Assembly (NCBI RefSeq): GCF_029338335.1
Contig: NZ_CP119796.1
DNA length: 64,000 nt
Reading direction: 5' to 3' (one strand)
Origin: Halomontanus rarus
GTDB taxonomy: Archaea > Halobacteriota > Halobacteria > Halobacteriales > Natrialbaceae
Numbering within the stretch: the stretch's first letter is position 1; the number at the start of each line of letters is the position of its first letter. Made by a program: the position numbers and the translations under genes. Below the pieces are notes generated by a model. That model was not told where the DNA came from. It made no database searches and saw only the letters and a list, made by a program, of their open reading frames with translations. Of the stretch, positions 17,051 to 26,535 are shown in pieces.

Positions 17051-17962
17051 ATGCACGCGCACTCACAGGCGCTCGTCGTCGTCGCCCACGGGTCGCACCT
17101 GAACCCGGACGCCTCGAACCCGACGTACGCGCACGCGGATACCATCCGCGACGCCGGCGCGTTCGACGAGGTTCGCGAGGCCTTCTGGAAGGAGGAACCC
17201 CACTTCCGGGAGGTGATTCGAACCCTCGAGTCCGAGGAGATCTACGTCGTCCCGCTGTTCATCAGCGAGGGCTACTTCACCGAGCAGGTGATCCCCCGCG
17301 AACTCCGCCTCGAGGGGTGGGATCCCGAGCGGTGGGACTCCGACGGGACCGACGCTTCGCAGGCGACGCTCGAGGCGACGGACGTCGGCAAGCGGGTCCA
17401 CTACTGCGGGCCAGTCGGAACCCACGACGCGATGTCGGACGTGATCGTCCAGCGAGCCGAGAGCGTGACGGACGACTCGGACGTCGGCGACGGGTTCGGA
17501 CTCGCCGTCGTCGGCCACGGCACCGAGCGCAACGAAAACAGCGCGAAGGCGGTCGAGTACCACGCCGACCGCATCCGCGAGTCCGGGCGTTTCGACGAGG
17601 TCGAGGCGCTGTTCATGGACGAGGAGCCGGAGGTCGACGACGTAACCGACTTCTTCGAAAGCGACGACGTCGTCGTCGTCCCGCTGTTCGTCGCCGACGG
17701 CTACCACACGCAAGAGGACATCCCGGAGGACATGGGACTGACCGACGACTACCGAACGGGATGGGACGTCCCCGCAACGGTCGACGACACGCGCATCTGG
17801 TACGCCGGCGCCGTCGGCACCGAGGCGCTCACGGCCGACGTCCTCCTCGAGCGGGCGGCGGACGCGGGAGCCGACGTCGGGGCGGCGATCGACGAGGTTC
17901 GGAGACGGACCGGTGGTACTGGGAACGAGAGCGAGAACGAACGCAGCGTGACGGGTGACTGA
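17051..17962 (+). CDS. cbiX: Sirohydrochlorin cobaltochelatase-type protein CbiX, copy 2
   Basis: A 303-residue protein with two repeated CbiX halves: VVVAHGSHLNPDAS near 8-21 and LAVVGHGTERNENS near 153-166. Each supplies one metal-binding His. Unlike the copy at 6315 it has no His-rich linker or iron-sulfur domain, and it begins close to the first strand (MHAHSQALVV). The C-terminal 20 residues are an acidic tail. The neighbour at 17965 is its usual partner, a DR2241-type iron-sulfur protein, only 2 bases downstream, so the pair is co-transcribed. The pair may insert Co2+, or possibly Ni2+/Fe2+, into a tetrapyrrole; the metal is not readable from sequence. A TATA box and a hairpin terminator before it isolate this unit from the antiporter. 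Confidence 0.9.
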   Translation: MHAHSQALVVVAHGSHLNPDASNPTYAHADTIRDAGAFDEVREAFWKEEPHFREVIRTLESEEIYVVPLFISEGYFTEQVIPRELRLEGWDPERWDSDGTDASQATLEATDVGKRVHYCGPVGTHDAMSDVIVQRAESVTDDSDVGDGFGLAVVGHGTERNENSAKAVEYHADRIRESGRFDEVEALFMDEEPEVDDVTDFFESDDVVVVPLFVADGYHTQEDIPEDMGLTDDYRTGWDVPATVDDTRIWYAGAVGTEALTADVLLERAADAGADVGAAIDEVRRRTGGTGNESENERSVTGD

Positions 17963-17964
17963 GC

Positions 17965-19203
17965 GTGACCGACCACGCGGATTCGGATGCAAACGCAAAC
18001 GCGGACACGGACGCGAACGCGAATACGAACGCGGATCTAACCGACGCGCTGCTCGAGCACGCCGACCGCGAACCGATCGCGTTCGACGGCTTTCGTCTCG
18101 AGGCAACCGACGACGGCTACGCCGTCGCGACGCCCGCCGCCGAGCGCACCGGACTCTCCGGGCGCGACCTTCGAGAGGCGCTCGCCGACGAGACCGACGA
18201 CGTCCACGAGTACGCGAGCAACTGGCGCTACTGGAAACACGTGGGCGGCGAGGGAACCGTCCGCCGCGCCTTTCTGCGCTGGTGCGAGCGCGCGCCGCTC
18301 GAGGACGCCGTCGAGAGCGAAACGGAGGGGACGGGCGACGGCAGATCCGAAGCGGCGCGCGCAGTTCCGGATCGGTACGAGGCGCTCGCCGCCGACGGCC
18401 TCGAGCGCCAGTGGGGCCAACTGTCTATCACGACGCGACTGGCCGACGGCGACGACTACGACTCCGTCCCAGGCGAACGCCGCTACGATCTCCGTCACGT
18501 CGACGATCGGGGAACCGACCCCGCCGCCCTCGAGACCTACGACCGGCCGCGGGAGGCCCGCGACCTGACGACGTACGACGAGAAGGGACGGTACCGACCG
18601 CTGAAGACCGCACCCACCCTCGTCTCGGGATGGGCGTTCACCGGCCTCTCGGGCGACGACCTCGTCGACGCGGTGGAGTTCGTCTACCCCGCCACGGTCG
18701 CTAACTGGCACCGCGAGCGGCGGGGGAACCTGGACGTCGACCACTGGCTCGAGACCGCCGAGCGCCAGTCCGGAATCTACGACGTCGTCGACGAACTCCC
18801 GCGGGAGGCCGTCGAGTGGATGGCCGAGGCCTGCTGCGTCGATTCGCAGTGTCTCCGCCGGCGCGAGTGGGAGTACGAGGAGGGCGACGAACTCTCGGTC
18901 GACGGCGGCGACGGCCCCTTCCCCTGTCGGGAGCCCTGCTCGCTCGTCATCGCCGCCGCCCGCAAGTGGGCGATCCTCGAGACCGAAGCGGAACACACCT
19001 GGGAGTTCGAACTCACGACCAGCGAGAAGAACCAGCTCGAGGCGCTCATCGACGCCGTCGCCGAGGGCCGGGTCGACGAGATCCGCGAGGCGGACGTCAA
19101 TCGGGGAGCGAACCGCTATCGGACGCGATACCTGCGTGCGAAACGGATCGACGACGAGGGGAACCTCTGTGGCGTCGACTCGAGCGTCGATTCGGACGGG
19201 TAA
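17965..19203 (+). CDS. DR2241-family iron-sulfur protein, partner of CbiX
   Basis: A 412-residue protein starting at GTG 17965, 2 bases after cbiX. The first ~25 residues repeat Asp/Ala/Asn/Thr. The central region fits the DR2241 stabilising domain (WRYWKHVGGEGTVRRAF at about 76-92). The C-terminal half has a cysteine cluster EACCVDSQC...CREPC (about 290-325) matching the DR2241 [4Fe-4S]-binding domain. In haloarchaea and Deinococcus this gene lies next to cbiX, so it likely assists tetrapyrrole chelation or reduction. That role is inferred from context and is not shown by the sequence. GTG is taken as the start because no ATG lies in the coupled position. Confidence 0.85.
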   Translation: MTDHADSDANANADTDANANTNADLTDALLEHADREPIAFDGFRLEATDDGYAVATPAAERTGLSGRDLREALADETDDVHEYASNWRYWKHVGGEGTVRRAFLRWCERAPLEDAVESETEGTGDGRSEAARAVPDRYEALAADGLERQWGQLSITTRLADGDDYDSVPGERRYDLRHVDDRGTDPAALETYDRPREARDLTTYDEKGRYRPLKTAPTLVSGWAFTGLSGDDLVDAVEFVYPATVANWHRERRGNLDVDHWLETAERQSGIYDVVDELPREAVEWMAEACCVDSQCLRRREWEYEEGDELSVDGGDGPFPCREPCSLVIAAARKWAILETEAEHTWEFELTTSEKNQLEALIDAVAEGRVDEIREADVNRGANRYRTRYLRAKRIDDEGNLCGVDSSVDSDG

Positions 19204-19280
19204 GAATTGAGCACGAGCTCCGAGCACTGAGCACCGAAAACCGGAAAACCGCTGCTCTCTGTCCCTCGATTCTCGACGGC

Positions 19281-19865
19281 CTATCCGCTATACAGCAACC
19301 AGAGCGCGACGATCACGCCGACGCCGACGGCACCGACGCCGACGACGGCTGCGAGACCGCCGACGATCGCGGTCGTCGCGTACGCGACGGCCAGCGCGAC
19401 GACGCCGAGTGCGAGCACCGCGAGGGTCGCAGCGTCCAGACCGATCCGACGGGCGATCGATTCCACCGGCGACGACTCGGTCTCCGATGGCTTCGGCGAG
19501 GCGAACGTCTCGTCGACGTCGACGGGCTCCGGCCCCGTCGTCACCGTGGCGTCGATCGTCATCGCGTTGGCGCCGTAGCCGGTCGAGATCTCGAGGGACC
19601 CCTCGACGTCGCGGGTGAGCGAGACGTCGTCGACGTGAACCGGAATAAACGCCTCGCTGTCGGCCTCGACGTAGTAGTTCGACTGCTCGAGCGCGGCGAT
19701 TTCGGCGAGGTCACCCGCGAGCCGACAGTGGACGTGAACCGGCGTGCCCCGGTTGTCGACGACGACGCCCAGAGAGTCCCGAACGGTCGTCTCGAGCGTC
19801 GACGCTGTGGCTTCCAGTGAGTCCATGCCGTCTCGCCCGACGTATACGGTGACCTCGTCAGACAC
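19281..19865 (-). CDS. Haloarchaeal protein with soluble beta domain and C-terminal membrane hairpin
   Basis: A 194-residue protein. Residues 1-130 form an acidic, beta-rich soluble region (MSDEVTVYVGRDG onwards). Two tightly spaced hydrophobic helices at about 147-167 and 168-190 form a membrane hairpin at the C-terminus. No signal peptide is present, so the soluble part probably lies on one face of the membrane. It resembles uncharacterised haloarchaeal domains of the DUF7524 type, but I am not certain of the number. It lies directly downstream of the Trm112-like gene on the same strand (13 bases apart), suggesting co-transcription. Confidence 0.75.
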   Translation of the reverse strand: MSDEVTVYVGRDGMDSLEATASTLETTVRDSLGVVVDNRGTPVHVHCRLAGDLAEIAALEQSNYYVEADSEAFIPVHVDDVSLTRDVEGSLEISTGYGANAMTIDATVTTGPEPVDVDETFASPKPSETESSPVESIARRIGLDAATLAVLALGVVALAVAYATTAIVGGLAAVVGVGAVGVGVIVALWLLYSG

Positions 19866-19878
19866 GGTTCTATCTCTC

Positions 19879-20088
19879 TCAGGCGGGGGTCCCTTCGCGC
19901 ATGTCCGGCGGGAGCAGGTTCGGAATACCGTCTTCGATCGGGTACCGTTCGCCGCACTCGCTGCAGACGAGCGCGCCCGAAACGATTTCCTCCTCGACCT
20001 CTCCGTCGCCGTCGTACCCGGCGTCTTCGAGCTCGAGGTCGTGTTTGTCCAGCGGACAGCAGAGAATCTCCAGCAGCGACTCCTTCAT
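19879..20088 (-). CDS. Trm112-family (UPF0434) zinc-binding protein
   Basis: A 69-residue protein matching the Trm112/YcaR family. It has LLEILCCPLDKHDLELE near the start, a CSECG knuckle and YPIEDGIPNLLP near the end. The four Cys (CC...CSEC) are likely zinc ligands. Trm112 activates several methyltransferases acting on tRNA, rRNA and release factor. The start is ATG 20088, chosen because the family starts with MKESLLEIL-type sequence. The long upstream extension of the frame is arginine-rich and shadow-like. It is divergent from sufC across the 20089-20406 region. Confidence 0.9.
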   Translation of the reverse strand: MKESLLEILCCPLDKHDLELEDAGYDGDGEVEEEIVSGALVCSECGERYPIEDGIPNLLPPDMREGTPA

Positions 20089-20334
20089 AGTAGAGACGGT
20101 GCGCGCATCTGGCAAAAGGTTTCGGGAACGAATCGTTCTCGAGCGTCGATTTCGTCTTCGGTCGGTGACGATCGGGACGGAATCGAAGTCGGCGTCGGAC
20201 GAGATTGCTGGGAGTTTCTCGAGCGAATCGTGTCGATCGAAAACAGAGATACACGTTACCGTCTTCCGAAGAGAATTGAGGGGGTTTCCGCCGATGGAGT
20301 TGCAGTTCCAGAAAATAATTTTCGTCATTCGGAA

Positions 20335-20354
20335 TCGTATCCAATCAGATACGA
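20335..20354. promoter_or_regulatory. Perfect inverted repeat upstream of sufC
   Basis: TCGTATC-CAATCA-GATACGA is a perfect 7-base inverted repeat with a 6-base spacer. It sits just upstream of a TATA-like TTATG (20360-20364) and 52 bases before the sufC ATG at 20407. Position and symmetry suit a repressor or activator site, perhaps iron- or redox-responsive; the regulator is unknown. Confidence 0.55.
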
Positions 20355-20406
20355 AACCGTTATGACGGGCACGCCCCACACGTTACACGATAGAGGTAAC
20401 CGCAAA

Positions 20407-21324
20407 ATGGCACGTCTACAACTCAACAATTTGCACGCGGAAGTCGCAGAAGAGGGCGGTGAGCAGATCCTGCGCGGCGTCGACCTCGAGGTCGAGTCGG
20501 GCGAGATCCACGCCCTGATGGGACCGAACGGCAGCGGGAAGTCGACGACGGCGAAGATCATCGCCGGCCACCCCGCCTACGAGGTCACCGAGGGCGAGGT
20601 CCTGCTCCACCTGGAGGAGGGCGACTTCGGCGAGGACTTCGACATTCCCGAGGACAAGCGCACGTGGGACATTCTCGATCTCGAGCCCAACGAGCGCGCG
20701 GCGCTCGGCATCTTTCTGGCCTTCCAGTATCCCGCCGAGATCGAAGGCGTCACGATGACCAACTTCCTCCGAACGGCGCTCAACGCCAAACTCGAGGAGC
20801 GCGACGAGCTCTTCGAGGACGAGGAGGGTGAAGACGACGCGGCGGAAGAAGAGGACGAAGGCTTCGAAACCTCCCCGATGGAGGGCCCCGCCGACGACGG
20901 CGAGGTCGGCGTCGCGGAGTTCCAGGAGATCCTCCAGGAGAAGATGGAACAACTCGACATGGACGCGAAGTTCGCACAGCGGTACCTCAACGCGGGCTTC
21001 TCGGGCGGCGAGAAGAAACAGAACGAGGTTCTCCAGGCCGCCATCCTCGAACCCTCGATCGCCGTGCTCGACGAGATCGACTCCGGGCTGGACATCGACC
21101 GGCTGCAGGACGTCTCGAACGGCATCAACGCGCTTCGCGACGTGCAGGGCACCGGCGTCCTCCAGATCACTCACTACCAGCGCATCCTCGACTACGTCGA
21201 GCCAGATCACGTCCACGTCATGCTCGACGGGAAGATCGCCAAGAGCGGCGGTCCGGAACTCGCCGAGCAACTCGAGGACAAGGGGTACGACTGGGTCCGC
21301 GAAGAGGTCTACGAGACCGCGTAG
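20407..21324 (+). CDS. sufC: SufC, Fe-S cluster assembly ATPase
   Basis: A 305-residue ABC-type ATPase with Walker A GPNGSGKST (39-47), the signature FSGGEKKQNE and Walker B IAVLDEIDSGLD. SufC powers the SufBCD scaffold that builds iron-sulfur clusters in the cytoplasm. An acidic insertion of ~35 residues at about 130-165 (EDEEGEDDAAEEEDE) lies in the helical subdomain and explains the length over the usual ~250 residues. It is the first gene of the sufC-sufB-sufD operon and starts at ATG 20407. The region upstream has a perfect inverted repeat and TATA box. All three genes are intact. Confidence 0.96.
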   Translation: MARLQLNNLHAEVAEEGGEQILRGVDLEVESGEIHALMGPNGSGKSTTAKIIAGHPAYEVTEGEVLLHLEEGDFGEDFDIPEDKRTWDILDLEPNERAALGIFLAFQYPAEIEGVTMTNFLRTALNAKLEERDELFEDEEGEDDAAEEEDEGFETSPMEGPADDGEVGVAEFQEILQEKMEQLDMDAKFAQRYLNAGFSGGEKKQNEVLQAAILEPSIAVLDEIDSGLDIDRLQDVSNGINALRDVQGTGVLQITHYQRILDYVEPDHVHVMLDGKIAKSGGPELAEQLEDKGYDWVREEVYETA

Positions 21325-21396
21325 AGTCGGCGTAACCGAATTCGACTAGAACAACGGTAATACGGCTTCGGCCGCTACCATCAGACACGACATATC

Positions 21397-22827
21397 ATGA
21401 GTTCAGATCAAGATCACCTCAAAGAGACCGACACCGAAGCGCGCTTCGAGTTCAAAAAGGAAGAGCGCTCGGCCGTCAAGTCCGATAAAGGCCTGACCGA
21501 AGAGGTCGTCCGCCTCATTTCGGAGGACAAAGACGAGCCCGAGTGGATGTTAGAGCGGCGCCTTCGCGCACTCAAACAGTATCAAGCGATGCCGATGCCG
21601 ACGGACTGGCCCGGCCAGCCCGACCTGACGGAACTCGACATCGAAGAGATCGTCCCCTACATCCGTCCCGACGTCGACAAGCGCGAAGGCGTCGACGACT
21701 GGACGGAACTGCCCGAAGAGATCAAGGACACGTTCGACAAGCTGGGCATTCCGGAGGCGGAGAAGAACGCGCTCTCCGGCGTCGGTGCTCAGTACGAGTC
21801 CGAGGTCGTCTACCAGAACATGCAAGAGCAGTGGGAGGAGAAGGGCGTCGTCTTCATGAACATGGACCGCGCGGTCCAAGAGCACCCAGAACTCGTCAAG
21901 GAGTACTTCATGACGACGTGCGTGCCGCCGAGCGACAACAAGTTCGCGGCGCTCCACGGCGCGGTCTGGTCCGGCGGCTCGTTCGTCTACGTCCCCGAGG
22001 ACGTCACCGTCGAGATGCCGGTGCAGGCGTACTTCCGGATGAACTCGGAGGGGATGGGCCAGTTCGAGCACACGCTCATCGTCGCCGAGGAAGGCTCGGA
22101 AGTCCACTACATCGAGGGCTGTAGTGCTCCAAAGTACGGCACCCACAACCTCCACAGCGGCTGTGTCGAGGTCTTCGTCGAGGAGGACGCCCACGTCCAG
22201 TACTCGACGGTCCAGAACTGGTCGAAGAACACCTTCAACCTCAACACCAAGCGCGCCATCGTCGAATCGAACGGCAAGATGGAGTGGGTCTCCGGCAGTA
22301 TGGGCTCGAAAGCCACCATGCTCTACCCGTGTACGATCCTCAAGGGTCGCGGCGCGACGGACACCCACATCACCATCGCCTTCGCCGGCGAGGGCCAGAA
22401 CATCGACACCGGCGCGAAGGTCTACCACAACGCGCCCGACACGAGTTCGACCATCGAATCCAAGTCGATCTCGAAGGACGGCGGCCGGACCAACTACAGA
22501 GGACTGGTCCACATCGCCGACGGTGCCGAGGGCTCGAGTACGGCGGTCGAATGTGACGCGCTGATGTTCGACAACGAATCCACCTCGGACACCATGCCGT
22601 ACATGGAGATCGAGGAGTCGAAAGTCGACGTCGCTCACGAGGCGACCGTCGGGAAGATCGGTGACGAGGACATCTTCTACCTCCAGAGCCGCGGGCTGGA
22701 CGACGACGACGCCAAGAAGATGATCGTCGCCGGCTTCATCGAGCCGATCACGGAGGAACTGCCGATCGAGTACGCGGTCGAACTGAATCGCCTCATCGAA
22801 CTCGAGATGGAGGGGAGCCTCGGATAA
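21397..22827 (+). CDS. sufB: SufB, Fe-S cluster scaffold
   Basis: A 476-residue SufB. It contains GCSAPKYGTHNLHSGCVEVFV and other conserved core segments, including VQNWSKNTFNLNTKRA, MPYMEIEESKVDVAHEATVGKI and FYLQSRG near the C-terminus. SufB forms the scaffold on which nascent [4Fe-4S] or [2Fe-2S] clusters assemble, in a complex with SufC and SufD. The gene starts 72 bases after sufC and ends 26 bases before sufD. A short acidic N-terminal segment (SSDQDHLKETDTEARFEF) precedes the conserved part. No frameshift or missing core motif is visible. Confidence 0.96.
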   Translation: MSSDQDHLKETDTEARFEFKKEERSAVKSDKGLTEEVVRLISEDKDEPEWMLERRLRALKQYQAMPMPTDWPGQPDLTELDIEEIVPYIRPDVDKREGVDDWTELPEEIKDTFDKLGIPEAEKNALSGVGAQYESEVVYQNMQEQWEEKGVVFMNMDRAVQEHPELVKEYFMTTCVPPSDNKFAALHGAVWSGGSFVYVPEDVTVEMPVQAYFRMNSEGMGQFEHTLIVAEEGSEVHYIEGCSAPKYGTHNLHSGCVEVFVEEDAHVQYSTVQNWSKNTFNLNTKRAIVESNGKMEWVSGSMGSKATMLYPCTILKGRGATDTHITIAFAGEGQNIDTGAKVYHNAPDTSSTIESKSISKDGGRTNYRGLVHIADGAEGSSTAVECDALMFDNESTSDTMPYMEIEESKVDVAHEATVGKIGDEDIFYLQSRGLDDDDAKKMIVAGFIEPITEELPIEYAVELNRLIELEMEGSLG

Positions 22828-22853
22828 CTCCGAGTACGAGAACGAGAATCGAC

Positions 22854-24068
22854 ATGAGCACGCAGGTACACGCCAATCTGACGGAAGAACAGGTACGCGA
22901 GATCAGCGGGAACTTAGACGAGCCCGACTGGCTCCTCGAGACCCGTCTCGAGGCCCTCGAGGCGCTCGAGACGATCGACATGCCCGACGTCATCCGGACG
23001 CCGGGTCGGGACTGGACGAACCTCCACGAACTGGACTTCGAGACGCTCGTCGACCCGCTGAACTGGGCCGAGACGAAAGACCAGGTGGGACCCGACGACG
23101 TCGAGGTCCTGCCGTGGGGCGAGGCCGTCGCCGAGCACGAGGAGCTACTGAAAGAACACTTCGGCTCCATCGTCGACCCGCAGGAGAACTACCTGACGGC
23201 GCTCTCGACGGCGCTGTTCAGCACCGGAACCGTCATCTACGTCCCGGAAGGCGTCGACGCCGAGGACGTCACGATCCGGACGGAGATGAACTCCCGATCG
23301 CTGTTCAACTACACGCTCGTCGTCACCGAGGAGTCGTCGTCGGTAACCATCCTCGAGCGCCAGTCGACTGGGAGCGACGCAGTCGACGGTGAGAAGTACT
23401 ACAGCGGCATCGTGGAAGTCATCGCCGGAGAGAACAGTAACGTCCAGTACGGGTCGCTGCAGAACCTCTCGGAAGATTCCTACAGCTTCTCGTGCAAGCG
23501 CGGGGACGCCGACACCTACGCCACGATCGACTGGATCGAGGGCAACATCGGCACCCAGCTCACGAAGAGCGAGGTCTCGACGGAACTCAACGGCGACGGC
23601 TCGGAGACCCAGATCGTCGGCGCCTTCTTCGGCCACGACGAGCAGCACTTCGACCTCGACGTCAAGGTCTGGCACCGCGCCGAGCACACCACGGCGGATC
23701 TGGTCACCCGCGGCGTGGCCGACGACACCGCTCGATCGGTCTATCAGGGCGTCCAGGACGTCGGGAAGGATGCTTGGGACACGAGTTCATACCAGCGCGA
23801 GAACACGCTGATGCTCAGCGACGAGAGCGAGGCCGACGCCTCGCCGAAGCTCATCATCAACAACCACGACACCGAGGCCAGCCACTCCGCGACGGTCGGC
23901 CAGATCGACCAGGAGGACCTGCTGTACATGACCTCCCGCGGCGTCTCGCCGCGTCTCGCCCGCAACATGCTCGTGGAGGGTTTCTTCGTGCCCGTCATGG
24001 AGGAGATCGCCGTCGACGAGTTCCGCGAGGACCTCGAAGAACTGATCCAGCAGCGGCTTCGCGGGTAG
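22854..24068 (+). CDS. sufD: SufD, Fe-S cluster assembly protein
   Basis: A 404-residue SufD-type beta-helix protein, paralogous to SufB. Conserved segments are YTLVVTEESSSVTILER, SHSATVGQIDQEDLLYMTSRGVSP and RNMLVEGFF, and the C-terminus EDLEELIQQRL is typical. SufD pairs with SufB in the SufBC2D complex and helps iron acquisition. It is last in sufCBD, with a 26-base gap to sufB. The gene ends 157 bases before the convergent Usp gene. It looks complete and unaltered. Confidence 0.95.
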   Translation: MSTQVHANLTEEQVREISGNLDEPDWLLETRLEALEALETIDMPDVIRTPGRDWTNLHELDFETLVDPLNWAETKDQVGPDDVEVLPWGEAVAEHEELLKEHFGSIVDPQENYLTALSTALFSTGTVIYVPEGVDAEDVTIRTEMNSRSLFNYTLVVTEESSSVTILERQSTGSDAVDGEKYYSGIVEVIAGENSNVQYGSLQNLSEDSYSFSCKRGDADTYATIDWIEGNIGTQLTKSEVSTELNGDGSETQIVGAFFGHDEQHFDLDVKVWHRAEHTTADLVTRGVADDTARSVYQGVQDVGKDAWDTSSYQRENTLMLSDESEADASPKLIINNHDTEASHSATVGQIDQEDLLYMTSRGVSPRLARNMLVEGFFVPVMEEIAVDEFREDLEELIQQRLRG

Positions 24069-24224
24069 CGAATCGAACGACGAGTGACGAGTCGGTAACG
24101 TCGCGAAACCGAACCCATCTCGACCGATCCGGGCAGAAAATTTTCGTCTCGAAACCGCACTCACGCCAGCGACGCGTCCGTTCTCGAGCCGGTCGCCGAG
24201 CCGCCGATCCGATTCGAGTGCGTT

Positions 24225-25082
24225 TCACTCGGCGGAGTCATCCGACCGGTCGACGGGGACGGTCGGTTCGTCGGCGGGCCCGTCCTCGTTCCCTCGCCGT
24301 CGAACGACGAGCACCGGACCGCGAAATCGCTCTGCGACCTCGGCTGCAGTCTGTCCGAAGACGAACGTCACGACGCCCGGGTCGGATTCACCCATGACGA
24401 CCGCGTCGAACGCTTCGGCGGTTCGGACGATCGCCCGGACTGGCGTGCGCGAGGTCTCGGTTCGCGTCTCGATCAATTCGGGGTCGACGCCGCGAGCCGT
24501 CAGGACCTGTCGTCCCCGTTCGAGAACGGCCGCGCTCGCTCGTTCGTCGCCCCGCTCGAGGTGATAGAGCGTCACCGAGACGTCGAGCCCCGCGAGGAGG
24601 TCGCCGACTAGCCCCGCGACCTGTTCGATCGAACGCTCGCCCCGAAGCGGGACGAGGACGTCCTCGAGTCGCATCGACGGGTTCGGGAGCAGTGTTCCGA
24701 CGCAATTCGTCTCGTCGGCGACGCGGTTGAGCGTTTGTTCGCGGTCGTGGGTGAACACCAGTCGCGTCTCGACGGTCGCACCCGCCAGTTCGAGCGATTC
24801 GGCGAGTTCGTCGAGGCGATTCTGGGCCCGGTCTTCGAACTGAAGGCGAGCCTGTCCCGGCGCCGTCTGTTCGGGCAGTTCGTGGTAGCCGAGCAAGACG
24901 ACCCGGGCTCGCGAGAGCAGGGTGACGACGCCCGGTTCGATCGCGTCCGTCTCGAGGATGCGGTTGGGGACCAAAATCGGTCCCGCGCCGGTGCTGGTAC
25001 CGTTCGGTTCCCCGTTCTCTCGTTCGGTCGTCTCCGGGTCGGTTTCGATCTCGGGTTCGTGTTCGCGGTCGTGTGCTGTCAT
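24225..25082 (-). CDS. Tandem universal stress domain protein
   Basis: A 285-residue soluble protein. The N-terminal ~35 residues are acidic and disordered. Two Usp-like alpha/beta domains follow (strands ARVVLLGYHEL near 58 and VSVTLYHL near 165). The second ends VVMGESDPGVVTFVFGQTAAEVAERFRGPVLVVR, close to the ATP-binding consensus. It is 16 bases downstream of the permease gene at 25099 on the same strand. A transporter plus stand-alone Usp operon mirrors the fused version at 10227 and suggests the domain regulates permeases. This functional link is inferred. Confidence 0.85.
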   Translation of the reverse strand: MTAHDREHEPEIETDPETTERENGEPNGTSTGAGPILVPNRILETDAIEPGVVTLLSRARVVLLGYHELPEQTAPGQARLQFEDRAQNRLDELAESLELAGATVETRLVFTHDREQTLNRVADETNCVGTLLPNPSMRLEDVLVPLRGERSIEQVAGLVGDLLAGLDVSVTLYHLERGDERASAAVLERGRQVLTARGVDPELIETRTETSRTPVRAIVRTAEAFDAVVMGESDPGVVTFVFGQTAAEVAERFRGPVLVVRRRGNEDGPADEPTVPVDRSDDSAE

Positions 25083-25098
25083 AGTGCTCGAATTCTAC

Positions 25099-26535
25099 TC
25101 AGATCTGTCCTTTGAGGGAGATTTCGTCGGCGTACACGAGATGCCAGCCGATCGAGACGATCATCACGGCGATACCGATGGCGATCGATCGGAAGTCCAT
25201 GAACGCGATGAGGCCGAAACTCGCGAGTGCCCCGACAACCGGAACGCCCGGATATCCGGGCGTTCGGAAGTCGGGATCGTACCACACGGGCGGGTTACGT
25301 CGGAGGACCAGCAACGCCACGCAGAGGAGCCCGTACATCACGAGGTGGAGAAAGGAGGCGACCTCCGCGAGCAACTCGACCTGACCGGTCGCCGTCAGCA
25401 GGAGGATCGGGACGCCCGCGAGTCCGAGAGCGACGTGTGGCGTGCCGTAACGGAGGTTGATCTCGCTCGCTCGCCGCGGAAGCAACGCGTCCTTGCTCAG
25501 CGCGTACACCGCTCGCGAGGAGCTCAGGATCGAGGCGTTCGCGCTCGAAACGGTCGCCAGCAGCCCCGCCACGAGGATCGCCACCGCACCGGGGAGTCCG
25601 AAGAACGCACGGGCGACCTCGACCATCGCCGTTTCGCCGAAGGTCTCGAGGTCGGCGCTCGGGAACGCACTCGTCGCAACGAAAATCGTCGTCACGTAGA
25701 ACAGGCCGACGACGACGACCGAGCCGATCATCGCGAGCGGAAGGTTTCGACTCGGCCGTTCGATCTCGCCGGCGACGGTCGCGACCTGTGCGAAACCCAG
25801 GTACGACGTGAAGACGAGCGCCGCGGTAGAGATCACCGGCATCGCACCGAACGGTGCGAAGCGCTCGGGTGTCGACTCGGTGCCGAAGACGCCCAGCGAG
25901 TCCAGGCCGCCGTAGCCCAGAAAGATCAGGAGGATCACGAGCAAGAGGGCGACGACGACGTTCTGGACCGCGGCAGCCCGCTCCGTCCCGGTCACGCTCA
26001 GTCCGGTCAGGAGCGCACCGAAAGTGACACCCAGCGGCACTGCGGGGTTGATCGAGAGGGAGAGTCCGATTTCTGCGAAGACGGCCGCCGCGTAGTGACC
26101 GAAGCCGACGAGGTAGAACGCCGACGCGAAAACCAGTCCCAGCCAGAGTCCGAGGCCGACGACGGTTCCGTAGACGGTCCCCAACCCCCGCGAGATGAAG
26201 TAGTAGCCACCGCCGCTGCGGGGCATCGCCGTCGCCAGCTCCGACGCCGGGAATGCGACGAGCAGGGCGACGACAGCACCGATCGCGAACGACAACGCGG
26301 CCGCAGGGCCAGCCTGTCCGGCCGCGAGCCCCGGGAACACGAAGATCCCCGCACCGATCATCGTTCCGACGCCGATCGACAGTCCGCCCGCGAGACTGAT
26401 CGTCCGCTCGAGTTCGGTCCCCTCCTCGTGGACGGTCGCGTCCTCGGTTTCCGTCGACGCCTCGACGACGGGACGGTCGCCTTCGACGTTCGTCGCCGGC
26501 GGATCGTCGCTGCCAGCGATGGACCGATCGTCCAT
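25099..26535 (-). CDS. APC-family amino acid permease
   Basis: A 478-residue transporter. After a 45-residue acidic tail, about 12 transmembrane helices follow with the APC consensus in helix 1 (GTMIGAGIFVFPG) and PRSGGGYYFISRG after helix 2. It probably imports amino acids or amines by secondary transport; the substrate is not identifiable. I use ATG 26535; a TTG seven codons earlier is weaker. It is first in a two-gene unit with the Usp protein. The 190 bases to the divergent RHH-like gene hold both promoters. Confidence 0.9.
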   Translation of the reverse strand: MDDRSIAGSDDPPATNVEGDRPVVEASTETEDATVHEEGTELERTISLAGGLSIGVGTMIGAGIFVFPGLAAGQAGPAAALSFAIGAVVALLVAFPASELATAMPRSGGGYYFISRGLGTVYGTVVGLGLWLGLVFASAFYLVGFGHYAAAVFAEIGLSLSINPAVPLGVTFGALLTGLSVTGTERAAAVQNVVVALLLVILLIFLGYGGLDSLGVFGTESTPERFAPFGAMPVISTAALVFTSYLGFAQVATVAGEIERPSRNLPLAMIGSVVVVGLFYVTTIFVATSAFPSADLETFGETAMVEVARAFFGLPGAVAILVAGLLATVSSANASILSSSRAVYALSKDALLPRRASEINLRYGTPHVALGLAGVPILLLTATGQVELLAEVASFLHLVMYGLLCVALLVLRRNPPVWYDPDFRTPGYPGVPVVGALASFGLIAFMDFRSIAIGIAVMIVSIGWHLVYADEISLKGQI

